Part shown: in pieces, positions 1 through 8,594 of the stretch
Layout of the letters: every line of letters begins with the position of its first letter
How positions within the stretch are numbered: position 1 is the first letter of the stretch
Assembly: GCF_030149425.1 (NCBI RefSeq)
Contig: NZ_JASBRQ010000063.1
Span: 1 to 37,086, forward strand
Direction: 5' to 3'
Length of the DNA: 37,086 bases
Origin: Maricaulis sp.
GTDB taxonomy: Bacteria > Pseudomonadota > Alphaproteobacteria > Caulobacterales > Maricaulaceae
The notes under the pieces: generated by a model
Database searches by the model: none
Told to the model about the DNA's origin: nothing
Seen by the model: only the letters and a program-made list of their open reading frames with translations
Program-made: the position numbers and the translations under genes

Positions 1-1
1 G

Positions 2-241
2 GACAAGCTGCAGGCCTATGGCTGTGGACTGCACGCTGCCCAGGATCTCATCGCCGGCGCTCGTCAAACGCGCTGCCGCCGCCTCTGGCTTGCCTTGCGC
101 CGGTTCCTCACGCGCGATGAAGCGCTCGACGCCCTCACATCGGGTGGATCCGAGGCCGTCATGTTCATGGGCGGACGCAAACGTTCGGTGCCAATCTTCA
201 CAGATGAGCAACCCATTTTGCTATCTAAAAACTTCGCCTGA
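2..241 (+). CDS. 3' end of an unrecognised gene, cut by the window edge
   Basis: This frame is open from the first base to a TGA at 239-241, about 79 residues. I do not recognise the product. I prefer this frame over the overlapping frame that opens at 18 because its codons end mostly in G or C and its composition (Leu, Ala, Asp, Arg) looks like a real protein, while the other frame is rich in Arg, Ser, Pro and Cys like a shadow. The last dozen codons coincide with an IS6-family transposase remnant read in another frame, so the natural C-terminus was probably lost and the present stop belongs to insertion-sequence DNA. Confidence 0.4.
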   Translation, partial: DKLQAYGCGLHAAQDLIAGARQTRCRRLWLALRRFLTRDEALDALTSGGSEAVMFMGGRKRSVPIFTDEQPILLSKNFA

Positions 242-268
242 GATCATCCGCTTGGCGGTGATCATGCG
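201..268 (+). mobile_element. Remnant of an IS6-family transposase gene (N-terminal codons only)
   Basis: From the ATG at 204 the DNA encodes MSNPFCYLKTSPEIIRLAVI, closely matching the start of the two IS6-family transposases at 25075 and 26206 (MRNPFKYFKTS[PH]EIIRLAVMM). Nucleotide similarity begins at about 200 (CAGATG) and is lost at about 268, where the intact copy continues with codons for YIRFPLS. The left inverted repeat and the rest of the element are missing. Its orientation is the same as that of the copies at the far end of the anaerobic gene block. The match is short but has conserved residues in register, so homology is likely; whether this was once a flank of a transposon is inference. 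Confidence 0.75.
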
Positions 269-364
269 AAAGCTACGCGCATAATAGGCAGTACGAGGAA
301 CACGTCTGGGTTGGAGCATATAAATCCCGCCTAGACCCGGCTCCAGACTGCGCGGCATGGGGCA
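269..364. other. Short non-coding stretch between IS remnant and decarboxylase promoter
   Basis: No convincing gene. It holds an AT-rich patch (CATATAAAT at about 319-327) and no clear inverted repeat of use. It is the left edge of the anaerobic block. Confidence 0.4.
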
Positions 365-378
365 TTGACAAATATCAA
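365..378. promoter_or_regulatory. Fnr/Dnr-type box upstream of the decarboxylase gene
   Basis: TTGACAAATATCAA fits the TTGAT-N4-ATCAA consensus with one change. Its centre (371.5) lies about 34 bases upstream of a TATCGC element at 405-410 preceded by TGG, which is close to the spacing of a class II activated promoter (centre near -41.5), with transcription starting at about 413-417, just before the ribosome binding site. Confidence 0.7.
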
Positions 379-428
379 GTCGAAATGGTGTGAAGGTGGC
401 ATGGTATCGCTCTGTCGCCAATTGAAGG

Positions 429-2182
429 ATGACTGTTTTGCCGCGAAAGCAGTTTCACGAAGCGTTTGCACACTTTCTAGGTCCAAGATCCGAGAACGGT
501 TCTTGGTTCCGGTCAGAATTTCAGGCCGTACTGGACCAGTGGTTCGACTGGCGCCGCGATCTTTTCGCGGACGATCCGTCGCCATTGCCGCAAGAGCTGC
601 GGCGATCACAGGTTATTCTGGCGGAGCGCGAGCAGCTCGGCGAGAAACTGGCAGAGTTGTGCGACCGGCTTACTGGCGAAGTGCCGAAATATACGCCCCG
701 CTATATCGGCCATATGGTTTCCGAGGTTTCGATTCCGGCCTTGCTCGGGCATGTCGCGACACTGCTTCACAATCCCAACAATACATCGCGCGACGTGGCG
801 CGGGTGAGCGGTGCCATCGAGGATGAGGCGATCGCGCTGCTGGCCACGATGATCGGCTTCGACCCAAGCCAGGCAAAAGGACACTTCACCTCAGGTGGAA
901 CACTGGCGAATTTCGAATGCGTTTGGCGGGCGCGCTACCGTATGGACCATTTCCTGGCTCTGGCCCTGGCTATTTCCGAACGGGCTGGCGAGCCGATGGA
1001 TCCGTTTGCGGCTGGGCATATGGGTGGAAGCGGTATCGTGCCTTGGCTCGGCAGTATGCGTTCAGCGAGGAGGAGCTGCGCAAGGCCAGTGCTGTTGTGT
1101 CAAACCCGTACGAGGCAGCGGAAAGGATCGGAAAGGCCTCTGGCCAGCCGTGGCGCGGCCCGGTCCTGCTAGTGCCAGGCAACAAGCACTTTTCCTGGCT
1201 GAAAGCGGCCAATGTCTTCGGTCTGGGCGAAGAAGCCTTCTGGCCGGTCAGCCTCGATGCGATGGGCCGGCTCGATCCAGACGCGCTGGGTCATGCCATC
1301 GAGCGGGCACGGTCGGTAGGCCGCCCGGTGCTTGCCGTGATCACGGTGGCCGGCACGACCGAGGCGGGGGAGATCGATCCTGTTGATACTGTCTGTGATC
1401 ATCTGGACAGGCTGCGCGCAGCCGGCATCGATGTCTGGCATCATGTCGATGCCGCCTGGGGCGGCTTTCTGTGCTCCATGCTGGGCGGCGAGGCCGAAAC
1501 CGTGCTCGAAAGCCGTAGCCTGAAAGCGCTGCGCGCCATACGGCGCGTCAATTCGGTGACGCTTGATCCGCACAAGCTGGGTTATGTGCCATATGCGTGC
1601 GGGGCGTTTCTGGTGCGCGATCATGAGAATTACGCCAATTCTCTGTTTGCGGCTCCCTATATCGACCGGGCACTGGCGAATGACCGCTGGATGATGACAC
1701 TGGAAGGATCCCGTAGTGGCGCGGGAGCATCAGCGGTCTGGCTGACCGGACAAACCCTGTCTTTCCGGTCCGACCGCTTCGGCGCGATGATGGCGGGAAC
1801 AATAGAGTCCTGCCGCTTTTTTGCCCGGGCCCTTCAAGACGGCGAACCGCTTGTCAGGCCGCTGATACCCACTGACAGCAATATATTCTGCTTCTCGCTG
1901 GCAAAGCCGGGCGAAGCGCTCAGTGTTTCGAATGAGCGGACAGCGAGCGTTTTCCGGACTTTCACGGCAGATCCCGAATTCTCGGTGTCGCACACGGTTC
2001 TCTCGCGGGAAAATTACGGCGAACTGATTAACGCGCATGTGGCGCGTTATGGCGGCGAGGCCGACACCGATTCGATGGTGCTGCTGCGGTGCGTGTTCAT
2101 GAACCCCTTCTGGCGCGAGGAATCCATCAGAGCGGCCCTGATGCCGCGCTTCATCGAGCGCATGCAAGCACACATGAATTGA
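429..2182 (+). pseudogene. Group II PLP-dependent decarboxylase, broken by a one-base frameshift
   Basis: The family decarboxylates amino acids (glutamate, tyrosine or other aromatic acids) using pyridoxal phosphate. Two frames together give a full-length protein of about 584 residues. The first (429 to about 1025) contains NNTSRDVARVSGAIEDEA and the FTSGGTLANFE phosphate-binding region. The second (about 1026-2182) contains HVDAAWGG and the PLP lysine motif TLDPHKLGYVPYACGAF. The join is at GGTGGAAG (1023-1030): family members read HMGW there, and restoring one base before TGGAAG reconnects the frames, so a single deletion is the simplest explanation. The start may be ATG 429, but that ATG touches the AAGGA at 425-429; the TTG at 438 is better spaced. 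An Fnr-type box precedes it, and nrdD follows 134 bases downstream. The substrate cannot be told. A sequencing error rather than a true mutation is possible. Confidence 0.8.
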
Positions 2183-2192
2183 TAAATGTCAA
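2179..2192. promoter_or_regulatory. Fnr/Dnr-type box upstream of nrdD
   Basis: TTGATAAATGTCAA has a perfect left half and one change in the right half. It overlaps the TGA stop of the decarboxylase gene (2180-2182). The centre at 2185.5 predicts transcription from about 2227, leaving a leader of about 90 bases before nrdD, so nrdD-nrdG would have their own oxygen-responsive promoter. Confidence 0.7.
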
Positions 2193-2316
2193 GCCTCGAA
2201 GCGTGCGTCCTAGAGCCGCGCGGCAAGGCGCCGCGATGACGTTTGCTGTCCTTAGGCACAATATGTAGGCCGGATTTTTGCGTGCATCACAACATATCGT
2301 GTCACTGGAGGGCGCA

Positions 2317-4197
2317 ATGGACTTGGTAGCAGATGGTCAGAACAAGCTGGCTCAACCGGCAGGGGCCGGGCGTGTCGATGTAAAGTCGACGATCGAGGAA
2401 TACACAGGCCGGAAAGACTGGCGGATAAAGGCCAACGCCAATCAGGGATATTCTCTGGGCGGTCTAATCCTCAATTCATCGGGAAAGGTGACAGCCAATT
2501 ACTGGCTGGACCAAGTCTATCCGGCCGCGCTGGGGGAGGCACACCGGCAGGCCGATATTCACATCCATGATCTCGACATGCTGGCAGGATATTGCGCTGG
2601 CTGGTCGCTCCGCAATCTACTGATCGAGGGCTTCAACGGCGTCCCCGGAAAAATCGAGGCCGCCCCGCCCCGGCATTTCACCAGCGCGCTCGGCCAGGTC
2701 GTCAATTTCCTGGGAGCCTTGCAAAACGAATGGGCCGGTGCGCAGGCACTGTCCTCATTCGATACCTATCTGGCGCCCTTCTTGCGAATTGACGGCCTGT
2801 CCTATGAGGATGTTTTCCAGGCGATGCAGGAATTCGTCTTTAACCTGAATGTCCCCTCGCGTTGGGGCACACAGACTCCGTTCACCAATCTGACGTTCGA
2901 TTGGGTCTGTCCGGAAGACCTGCGCGAGGATGTACCCGTCATTGACGGCGAAGAGGTTGACTTCACATATGGCGAGTTGCAGGCCGAGATGGATACCATC
3001 AACCGGGCCTTCATCGAGGTAATGACGCGTGGTGATGCAAGGGGACGCGTGTTTACCTTCCCCATCCCCACCTACAACATCACAGAAGACTTTCCCTGGG
3101 AAAGCGAAAACGCGCAGCGTTTGTTCGACATGACCGCGAAATACGGTCTTCCCTATTTCCAGAACTTCATCAATTCCGAGCTCAAACCAAACCAGATCCG
3201 CTCGATGTGCTGCCGACTTCAGCTGGACCTGCGTGAGTTGCTCAAACGCGGCAATGGTCTCTTCGGCTCGGCCGAACAGACCGGGTCAATTGGCGTGGTG
3301 ACGGTCAACTGCGCCCGGCTGGGCTACCGTTTCAAAGGCGACGAAGCCGGCCTGATGAAAGAGCTCGACCGCCTGCTCGACCTTGGCCGCGACAGTCTGG
3401 AGATCAAGCGGACGCTGATCCAGTCGCTCATGGACGAGGGGCTCTACCCCTATTCGAAACGCTATCTCGGCAGTCTCAGAAATCATTTCTCGACACTGGG
3501 CGTGAATGGTCTGAACGAAATGATCCGGAATTTCACGGACGGCCGGGAAGATATTACGTCGGCCTCGGGAGAAGCTTTCGCTCTTCGCCTCCTCGACCAT
3601 GTCCGCGCGCGGATGCTCGAATTCCAGGACGAGACCGGTCACATGTATAATCTGGAAGCCACACCGGCCGAGGGCACGACCTATCGCTTTGCCAAGGAAG
3701 ATGCCCGGCGCTTTCCGGGAATCCTTCAGGCGGGCACGAAGGAGCGGCCCTATTATACCAATTCCAGTCAGCTGCCGGTGGGCTTTACCGACGATCCGTT
3801 CGAGGCCCTTGAAAGGCAGGACGCCTTGCAGACCCGCTATACCGGCGGAACGGTGCTGCACCTCTATATGAGCGAAAAGCTGTCGAACGCCGAGGCCTGT
3901 GCAGCGCTGGTACGGCGATCGCTGGAACGGTTCCATCTGCCCTACATCACGATCACACCGACCTTCTCGATCTGTCCGCAACATGGCTATCTGGCTGGCG
4001 AGCAGCCTTACTGCCTGGTCTGCGATGAAGAGGCAAAAGCTGCCGGTCGCTACGATGAGGAGAACCGGCAGGCCTGCGAGGTCTGGACACGTGTCATGGG
4101 CTATCACCGTCCGGTTGAGGCCTTCAATCCCGGTAAGAAGTCCGAACATGAAGAGCGGCTGCATTTCCATGAAAACCCTTGCCGCGACGCGGCCTGA
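2317..4197 (+). CDS. nrdD: Anaerobic (class III) ribonucleoside-triphosphate reductase
   Basis: NrdD reduces ribonucleoside triphosphates to deoxy forms through a glycyl radical and supplies DNA precursors without oxygen, in the cytoplasm. The product is 626 residues. The C-terminus has the glycyl radical motif RVMGYHRP with the glycine at residue 595, just after a zinc-site-like stretch (CPQHGYLAGEQPYCLVC). The RSMCCRLQLD segment and the following TVNCARLGY stretch resemble the active-site loop of the family. I chose ATG 2317 because GGAGG lies at 2307-2311; an in-frame TTG at 2278 lacks a ribosome site. There is no obvious N-terminal ATP-cone regulatory domain, as the glycyl-radical fold begins almost at once, so allosteric control may differ from the E. 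coli enzyme. nrdG overlaps its 3' end. Confidence 0.93.
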   Translation: MDLVADGQNKLAQPAGAGRVDVKSTIEEYTGRKDWRIKANANQGYSLGGLILNSSGKVTANYWLDQVYPAALGEAHRQADIHIHDLDMLAGYCAGWSLRNLLIEGFNGVPGKIEAAPPRHFTSALGQVVNFLGALQNEWAGAQALSSFDTYLAPFLRIDGLSYEDVFQAMQEFVFNLNVPSRWGTQTPFTNLTFDWVCPEDLREDVPVIDGEEVDFTYGELQAEMDTINRAFIEVMTRGDARGRVFTFPIPTYNITEDFPWESENAQRLFDMTAKYGLPYFQNFINSELKPNQIRSMCCRLQLDLRELLKRGNGLFGSAEQTGSIGVVTVNCARLGYRFKGDEAGLMKELDRLLDLGRDSLEIKRTLIQSLMDEGLYPYSKRYLGSLRNHFSTLGVNGLNEMIRNFTDGREDITSASGEAFALRLLDHVRARMLEFQDETGHMYNLEATPAEGTTYRFAKEDARRFPGILQAGTKERPYYTNSSQLPVGFTDDPFEALERQDALQTRYTGGTVLHLYMSEKLSNAEACAALVRRSLERFHLPYITITPTFSICPQHGYLAGEQPYCLVCDEEAKAAGRYDEENRQACEVWTRVMGYHRPVEAFNPGKKSEHEERLHFHENPCRDAA

Positions 4198-4888
4198 CGC
4201 GCTTACCGGTCTCCGGATTGGGGGATTCCAGTCTTTCACTACGCTGGATTTCCCTGGCCGGATGGCGGCGGTTGTTTTCCTGCAGGGATGTCCGTTGCGC
4301 TGTGTCTATTGCCATAATCCCGAACTTATCCAGCCACGTCGCAGCACCGCGTTCCGCTGGACAGGTATTCGAGAGCGGCTGGAGCGACGGCGAGGTCTCC
4401 TAGAAGCCATCGTTTTCTCTGGTGGCGAGCCATTGGCCCAGGCACAACTGTCCGATGCTCTCAGGCAGGTACGGGAGATGGGTTTTGCGACGGGGCTACA
4501 TACTTCGGGTGTGCTGCCGGACCGACTGGCCCGTCTGGACGGGCTTCTCGATTGGGTTGGCTTGGACATCAAGGCGCCTTTCAATCGCTATGGTGCCGTG
4601 ACGGGCCTTGATGGCAGCGGCGTCCGAGCGAAGGCAAGCCTGGATCATCTTGCGGAGAGGGGCACTCCGCACGAAATCCGCGTTACGGTCTGGCCGGATC
4701 TGATCGGACCTGCCGAAATCATCGAGATAGCGGATCAAGCGAGCAGCCGGTCCTGTCAGGACTTTGTGCTTCAAGAGTGCCGTCATCCTTACACCGGGAA
4801 AGCGCTGGGTGGACAGGTTTTCAGCGATGCGGTCCTACTCGAGGAGCTGAAAGCCCGTTTCCCTGGTTTCAAGGTGCGCAGGGCTTGA
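4169..4888 (+). CDS. nrdG: Anaerobic ribonucleotide reductase activating protein (radical SAM)
   Basis: NrdG uses S-adenosylmethionine and a [4Fe-4S] cluster to install the glycyl radical on NrdD. The product is 239 residues. The cluster motif is GCPLRCVYCHN with Cys41, Cys45 and Cys48, followed by the FSGGEPL motif that contacts SAM. The ATG at 4169 lies inside the end of nrdD, giving a 29-base overlap in a different frame, so translation of the two is probably coupled. The frame is open far upstream of this ATG only as a shadow of nrdD. The N-terminal GGFQSFTTLDFPG segment matches the usual beginning of NrdG/PflA-type activases. Identity as NrdG rests mainly on the partner gene. Confidence 0.92.
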   Translation: MKTLAATRPDALTGLRIGGFQSFTTLDFPGRMAAVVFLQGCPLRCVYCHNPELIQPRRSTAFRWTGIRERLERRRGLLEAIVFSGGEPLAQAQLSDALRQVREMGFATGLHTSGVLPDRLARLDGLLDWVGLDIKAPFNRYGAVTGLDGSGVRAKASLDHLAERGTPHEIRVTVWPDLIGPAEIIEIADQASSRSCQDFVLQECRHPYTGKALGGQVFSDAVLLEELKARFPGFKVRRA

Positions 4889-4952
4889 TCACCTTCGGAA
4901 TGCGGCGATCGAGACAATGCGCCTCATCTTCCGATCAATGCAGGTATGGTAC

Positions 4953-4966
4953 TTGATACTTATCAA
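4953..4966. promoter_or_regulatory. Perfect Fnr/Dnr-type box at the start of nnrS
   Basis: TTGATACTTATCAA is a perfect TTGAT-N4-ATCAA palindrome. It lies only 22 bases (centre) upstream of the preferred nnrS start at 4982. A class II promoter would start transcription near 5001, inside the gene, so either the start codon is further down, the site acts differently, or it represses. Confidence 0.8.
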
Positions 4967-4981
4967 GACATGGGACTCGCC

Positions 4982-6157
4982 ATGGCGCATGAAATCGACC
5001 GCGGGGCGCACCGCCGGGATGCCCCGCCCATTCTGCAAAACGCCTTTCGCCCCTTCTTTCTGGGAGGGGCGATCTGGGCGGCGATACAAGTGCCGATCTG
5101 GTATGCCGAATATTCGGGTTATCTGGGCTATGCGGCGGGGCCGGCGGGCCACGCTCACGAGATGCTTTATGGCGTGCTTGCTGCGATTATTTGCGGGTTC
5201 GCACTGACCGCGATCGCCAACTGGACCGGACGGTCGCCGGTCGCCGGTGCGGGGCTGGCAGCACTTTTTGTGCTTTGGCTCGCAGGCCGTATGGCCATGC
5301 TCTTTTCTGGAGAGGGTTGGGCGATTGCGATCGACCTCGCCTTCCTGCCGGTCTTTACGCTGGTGGCCTGGCGCGAGATCATAGCCGGGCGGAACTGGCG
5401 CAACCTACCGGTCGCGGTGATGGTGGCGCTGTTCACGCTCTCTCATTTCGCGTTTCACTGGCCGCAAGGGTCCGGCCCGGCGACCCGCATGACCCTCGCG
5501 GTCACAGCGTTGCTGGTGGCACTGATCGGTGGGCGTATCGTGCCCAGTTTTACCCTGAACTGGCTGGCGGGTCGCAATGATACCGCCGCAAAAAGGACCG
5601 CGCCGCCCATGCAGGGGCTGGACAAGCTGGTTCTGCTCCTGACCGGGTTGGCGCTGGTCCTGTGGATCCTCCGTCCTGAAAGCCTTCTCACTGGCAGCGC
5701 GCTAGGGATAGCCGCCCTCGGACATCTGATCCGCCTTTCGAGATGGCAGGGTCACCGGACCTTGGGCGAGCCTCTGATGTGGTCACTGCACGCGGGATAT
5801 TTTTGGATGTTTCTTGCCCTGGCGATCATGGCGGGGGCCATTGTCTGGCCTGAGCGGGTGCCGGCAGCAGCGGGGCTTCATGCCATTGGTGCCGGGGTGA
5901 TTGGCGGGATGACGCTGGCGGTCATGACTCGCGCCAGTCTCGGACATACCGGGCGCGAACGGATTGCCGGTCTGGCCACGACTCTGGTGTTTGTACTGGT
6001 GCATGTCGGGGCAGCGCTGCGTGTGCTCGCGGCGATCCTGTCGAACGAACCGAGATTGCTTGGCGTGTCAGCAATCCTCTGGAGCGCCGCATTTGGTGTG
6101 TTCGCACTCGCCTACACTCCCGTTCTGTTGGGCGCTAAGCGAACCGGGGATCGCTAA
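4982..6157 (+). CDS. nnrS: NnrS family membrane protein
   Basis: NnrS proteins are polytopic membrane proteins reported to bind heme and copper and to help cells tolerate nitric oxide stress; they are commonly controlled by Fnr/Nnr-type regulators. The product is about 391 residues and almost entirely hydrophobic, with about a dozen membrane segments. Family signatures include NAFRPFFLGGAIWAA near the N-terminus, the GHAHEMLYG stretch and the C-terminal GGMTLAVMTRASLGHTGR segment. Starts are possible at 4946, 4970 and 4982. The first lies upstream of the regulatory palindrome and is unlikely; 4982 has GGGA at 4972-4975. The gene converges on the TSUP gene, and the two stop codons overlap (4 bases). 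No nitric oxide reductase is visible in the window. Confidence 0.88.
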   Translation: MAHEIDRGAHRRDAPPILQNAFRPFFLGGAIWAAIQVPIWYAEYSGYLGYAAGPAGHAHEMLYGVLAAIICGFALTAIANWTGRSPVAGAGLAALFVLWLAGRMAMLFSGEGWAIAIDLAFLPVFTLVAWREIIAGRNWRNLPVAVMVALFTLSHFAFHWPQGSGPATRMTLAVTALLVALIGGRIVPSFTLNWLAGRNDTAAKRTAPPMQGLDKLVLLLTGLALVLWILRPESLLTGSALGIAALGHLIRLSRWQGHRTLGEPLMWSLHAGYFWMFLALAIMAGAIVWPERVPAAAGLHAIGAGVIGGMTLAVMTRASLGHTGRERIAGLATTLVFVLVHVGAALRVLAAILSNEPRLLGVSAILWSAAFGVFALAYTPVLLGAKRTGDR

Positions 6158-6912
6158 AAATTCGCAGCTTTCCAGAGCAAGCGACAGGCGACAAAGAGGA
6201 CCAAGAGTGCCGTCAACCGGATCAACCAAGTGTCCGACGCCTTGTCGCGGCCTAACCAGACGCCGATTTGACCCCCGATTAATACTGCCGACAACAAGGG
6301 CCAATAAGTGATCAGTTGGTCGAGCGCCTGGTCGCGTGCCAAGCGCTGCAGTTGTCCCGCAAGGCCCGCCAGTGAATTCACGAGGATGAAGAAGGCGGCC
6401 GCGGCTGCAATTTCCCGGGCTGCCCCCCAGCGCGCAATATGCAAAAAGGGGGCAAGGAAGATTCCTCCTCCGATTCCAACTAGACCGGCGAGAAATCCGG
6501 TGCTCCCCCCGACAAGCGGTTCTGTCCAGACTGGAAGTCTGAGAGGAGACCCATTTTGTACTGGATTGCGAAAGACGAGGGCTATAGCTGATGCGAGAAG
6601 CGCAAGGCCGAGAATCGTGATGAAGGTTTGTTCTGGCACATCGAGGCGACCACCCCACCACGCCAAGGGAATTGACGCAGCACAGAGCGGAACAAGCCGC
6701 CGCCAACGCACGAGTCCAGCTTGCGCGTAACGGACCGTCGAACCGGATACGACAGTGAGGTTACAAGCCAGAGAAATCGCGGGGAGGGTCTCATAATCCG
6801 TGTCGACCAAAACCAGTAGAGCCGTGTAAGTGGACCCTCCACCGAAGCCGACCATGGAATAGGCCAGAGCCGTTGCGAGAAACAGCGCGGCCAGACTCAG
6901 GACCGGCATCAC
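6154..6912 (-). CDS. TauE/SafE (TSUP) family membrane permease
   Basis: TSUP proteins move sulfite, organosulfonates or related anions across the cytoplasmic membrane. The product is 252 residues with about eight hydrophobic segments in two halves, each bearing the family's glycine-rich motif: SMVGFGGGSTYTALL near the N-terminus and GLVGIGGGIFLAPFL in the middle. It starts at GTG 6912 or at ATG 6909, which shares its A with the TGA stop of moeA (TGATG), so it is the last gene of the molybdenum-cofactor operon and is probably translationally coupled. Its substrate is unknown. The location invites a role with an anion linked to cofactor synthesis or nitrate respiration, but that is inference. 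Confidence 0.85.
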   Translation of the reverse strand: MMPVLSLAALFLATALAYSMVGFGGGSTYTALLVLVDTDYETLPAISLACNLTVVSGSTVRYAQAGLVRWRRLVPLCAASIPLAWWGGRLDVPEQTFITILGLALLASAIALVFRNPVQNGSPLRLPVWTEPLVGGSTGFLAGLVGIGGGIFLAPFLHIARWGAAREIAAAAAFFILVNSLAGLAGQLQRLARDQALDQLITYWPLLSAVLIGGQIGVWLGRDKASDTWLIRLTALLVLFVACRLLWKAANF

Positions 6913-8099
6913 ATATCATCCAGGCACAAATACGAGACTTGATCACCGGCTGCCGCCTCAACCGCATCCGGTAAGCGACGGATCAGCGCGTTCGCGGAGA
7001 CTAGCGCGGACATGGCGGATGAATCCTGACAGCTAATCGGGCGTATGGTCTTCGTTTCTTCGTCCAGCCGTGCACGCATCATATTCTCGCGCGGTCCATT
7101 AGGTGGCAGGTTCGTGGTCAATATAGCGCTGTGGAATGATGTGCAGGTCGAGCGGCCCAACATTCCACTCAGAAGCGGTTTCAGGCAGAGCTGTGCCATA
7201 ACCATGGCGGATACGGGATTGCCCGGCAGACCAAGCACCCGTGTGTCGTCAAGTGCGCCGAACCAAGTTGGTTTCCCCGGCTTGATGGCGATTTTTTCAA
7301 ACCATAACTGGCCGTTCATCTCACCAAAAACGCGCCGGAGATGGTCATGGTCGCCGACTGAGGCGCCTCCGATTGTAACGAGCAGGTCGACATCTGCGGC
7401 ATGTTTTAGCTTGGCCCGAACATCTCCAGCGTTATCTCGCGCAATGCCGAGATAGACCGGTTTGCCGCCCCATTGTTCTACGAGTGCTGACAGCCCGGGG
7501 CCGAGCGAATTGATAATCTGCGCCGGCGCTGCGTTCTCGCCAGGTTCAACTAGTTCATCACCGGTTGAAAGGATGCCGACTCGGGGCCGTTTGCTCACAG
7601 AAGCCACGCGAATACCCGCGCTGACCGCGAGCGAGATAGCGGCGGGTGTTAACGACATGCCCGCGTCGACTAATTCAGATCCCGCTACGAAGTCGACTCC
7701 GGCCGCACGGATGTGCTTTCCAGGCTCTGGTGACTGTGCCGTTGTTATCGAGTCGCCAATACGCCTACAATTTTCTTGGATGATCACCTGATCGGCGCCG
7801 TCTGGGACAACCGCCCCCGTCGAAACCCGTTGGCACTCACCTTCTTCGATCGGCCGGTTGCTAGCATGGCCGGCCGCTGCCTCACCCGTCATCGCGAGTG
7901 TCACCGGCTCGCCTGTTAGGTCGACCGATCGCGCAGCGTAACCGTCCATGGCTGCAGCATCAAAAGGAGGCTGGGTCCGCATTGCTTTGAGTGCGGTGGC
8001 CAGAATACGGTCGCGCGCGTCTACTATGCTGATACTCTCACTGGGAAGCGGGGGGGCATTTGCAGCGATGATCGCCAAAGCGTCGTCGAGTGAAATCAT
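6909..8099 (-). CDS. moeA: Molybdopterin molybdenumtransferase MoeA
   Basis: MoeA inserts molybdate into adenylylated molybdopterin, the metal-loading step of cofactor synthesis, in the cytoplasm. The product is 396 residues, a normal length. The N-terminus has QPPFDAAAMDGYA, the family hallmark. The centre has the MoCF-biosynthesis domain with VGILSTGDELVEPG, TIGGASVGDHD and VLGLPGNPVSAMV, in which the acidic and glycine residues of the active site are visible. The gene lies 10 bases after moaC and abuts the TSUP gene, so it is an internal gene of the operon running from moaA. Confidence 0.95.
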   Translation of the reverse strand: MISLDDALAIIAANAPPLPSESISIVDARDRILATALKAMRTQPPFDAAAMDGYAARSVDLTGEPVTLAMTGEAAAGHASNRPIEEGECQRVSTGAVVPDGADQVIIQENCRRIGDSITTAQSPEPGKHIRAAGVDFVAGSELVDAGMSLTPAAISLAVSAGIRVASVSKRPRVGILSTGDELVEPGENAAPAQIINSLGPGLSALVEQWGGKPVYLGIARDNAGDVRAKLKHAADVDLLVTIGGASVGDHDHLRRVFGEMNGQLWFEKIAIKPGKPTWFGALDDTRVLGLPGNPVSAMVMAQLCLKPLLSGMLGRSTCTSFHSAILTTNLPPNGPRENMMRARLDEETKTIRPISCQDSSAMSALVSANALIRRLPDAVEAAAGDQVSYLCLDDM

Positions 8100-8109
8100 C
8101 TTTCACATC

Positions 8110-8592
8110 CTATCGCCGGTAGTTGTCGGACTGCCCACCGGTCTTTTCCACCAAGTGGATCGCCGAGATGGTCATCGACTTGTCCAGCGCCTTGGCCATG
8201 TCATAGAGCGTGAGTGCAGCGACGGACGCAGCCGTCAGCGCTTCCATTTCCACGCCCGTCTTGCCGTCGGTGCGGACCTGGGCGCGCACCTCGAAAGCGG
8301 TCTCGCCGTCCACGGGCTCGATGCTGACCCGAGCCTTGGTCAGCGGCAGGGGGTGGCAGAGCGGGATCAGGTCGGAGGTTCGCTTGGCGGCCATGATGCC
8401 TGCGAGTTCAGCCGTTTGCAGGGCGTCCCCCTTGGGGCCCTGGCCCTCGCGGATCGCCTGGAAAGCACAGGGCGCCATATGGATGCGAGCGCGCGCGATC
8501 GCGGTGCGGGTCGATACCGGCTTGGCGCCGACATCGACCATGCGGATGCGGCCCTCATTGTCCTGGTGGGTCAATCCGGATTGGGCAGACAT
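8110..8592 (-). CDS. moaC: Cyclic pyranopterin monophosphate synthase MoaC
   Basis: MoaC converts the MoaA product to cyclic pyranopterin monophosphate. The product is 160 residues. Recognisable blocks are the [14 protein letters not shown] segment near the N-terminus, [16 protein letters not shown] in the centre and [20 protein letters not shown] followed by KALDK toward the C-terminus. These contain the conserved lysine, histidine and acidic residues of the active site. Its ATG lies two bases after the moaB stop, and moeA follows after 10 bases. Confidence 0.96.
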   Translation of the reverse strand: MSAQSGLTHQDNEGRIRMVDVGAKPVSTRTAIARARIHMAPCAFQAIREGQGPKGDALQTAELAGIMAAKRTSDLIPLCHPLPLTKARVSIEPVDGETAFEVRAQVRTDGKTGVEMEALTAASVAALTLYDMAKALDKSMTISAIHLVEKTGGQSDNYRR

Positions 8593-8594
8593 GA

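Noticed and set aside
1018..1035. Programmed frameshift in the decarboxylase gene
   Set aside because: No slippery heptamer or following stem is visible at the junction, and the first frame ends in unrelated sequence. A deletion or sequencing error is simpler.
2278..2316. Upstream TTG start for nrdD at 2278
   Set aside because: There is no ribosome site before it, whereas ATG 2317 has GGAGG at the right distance.
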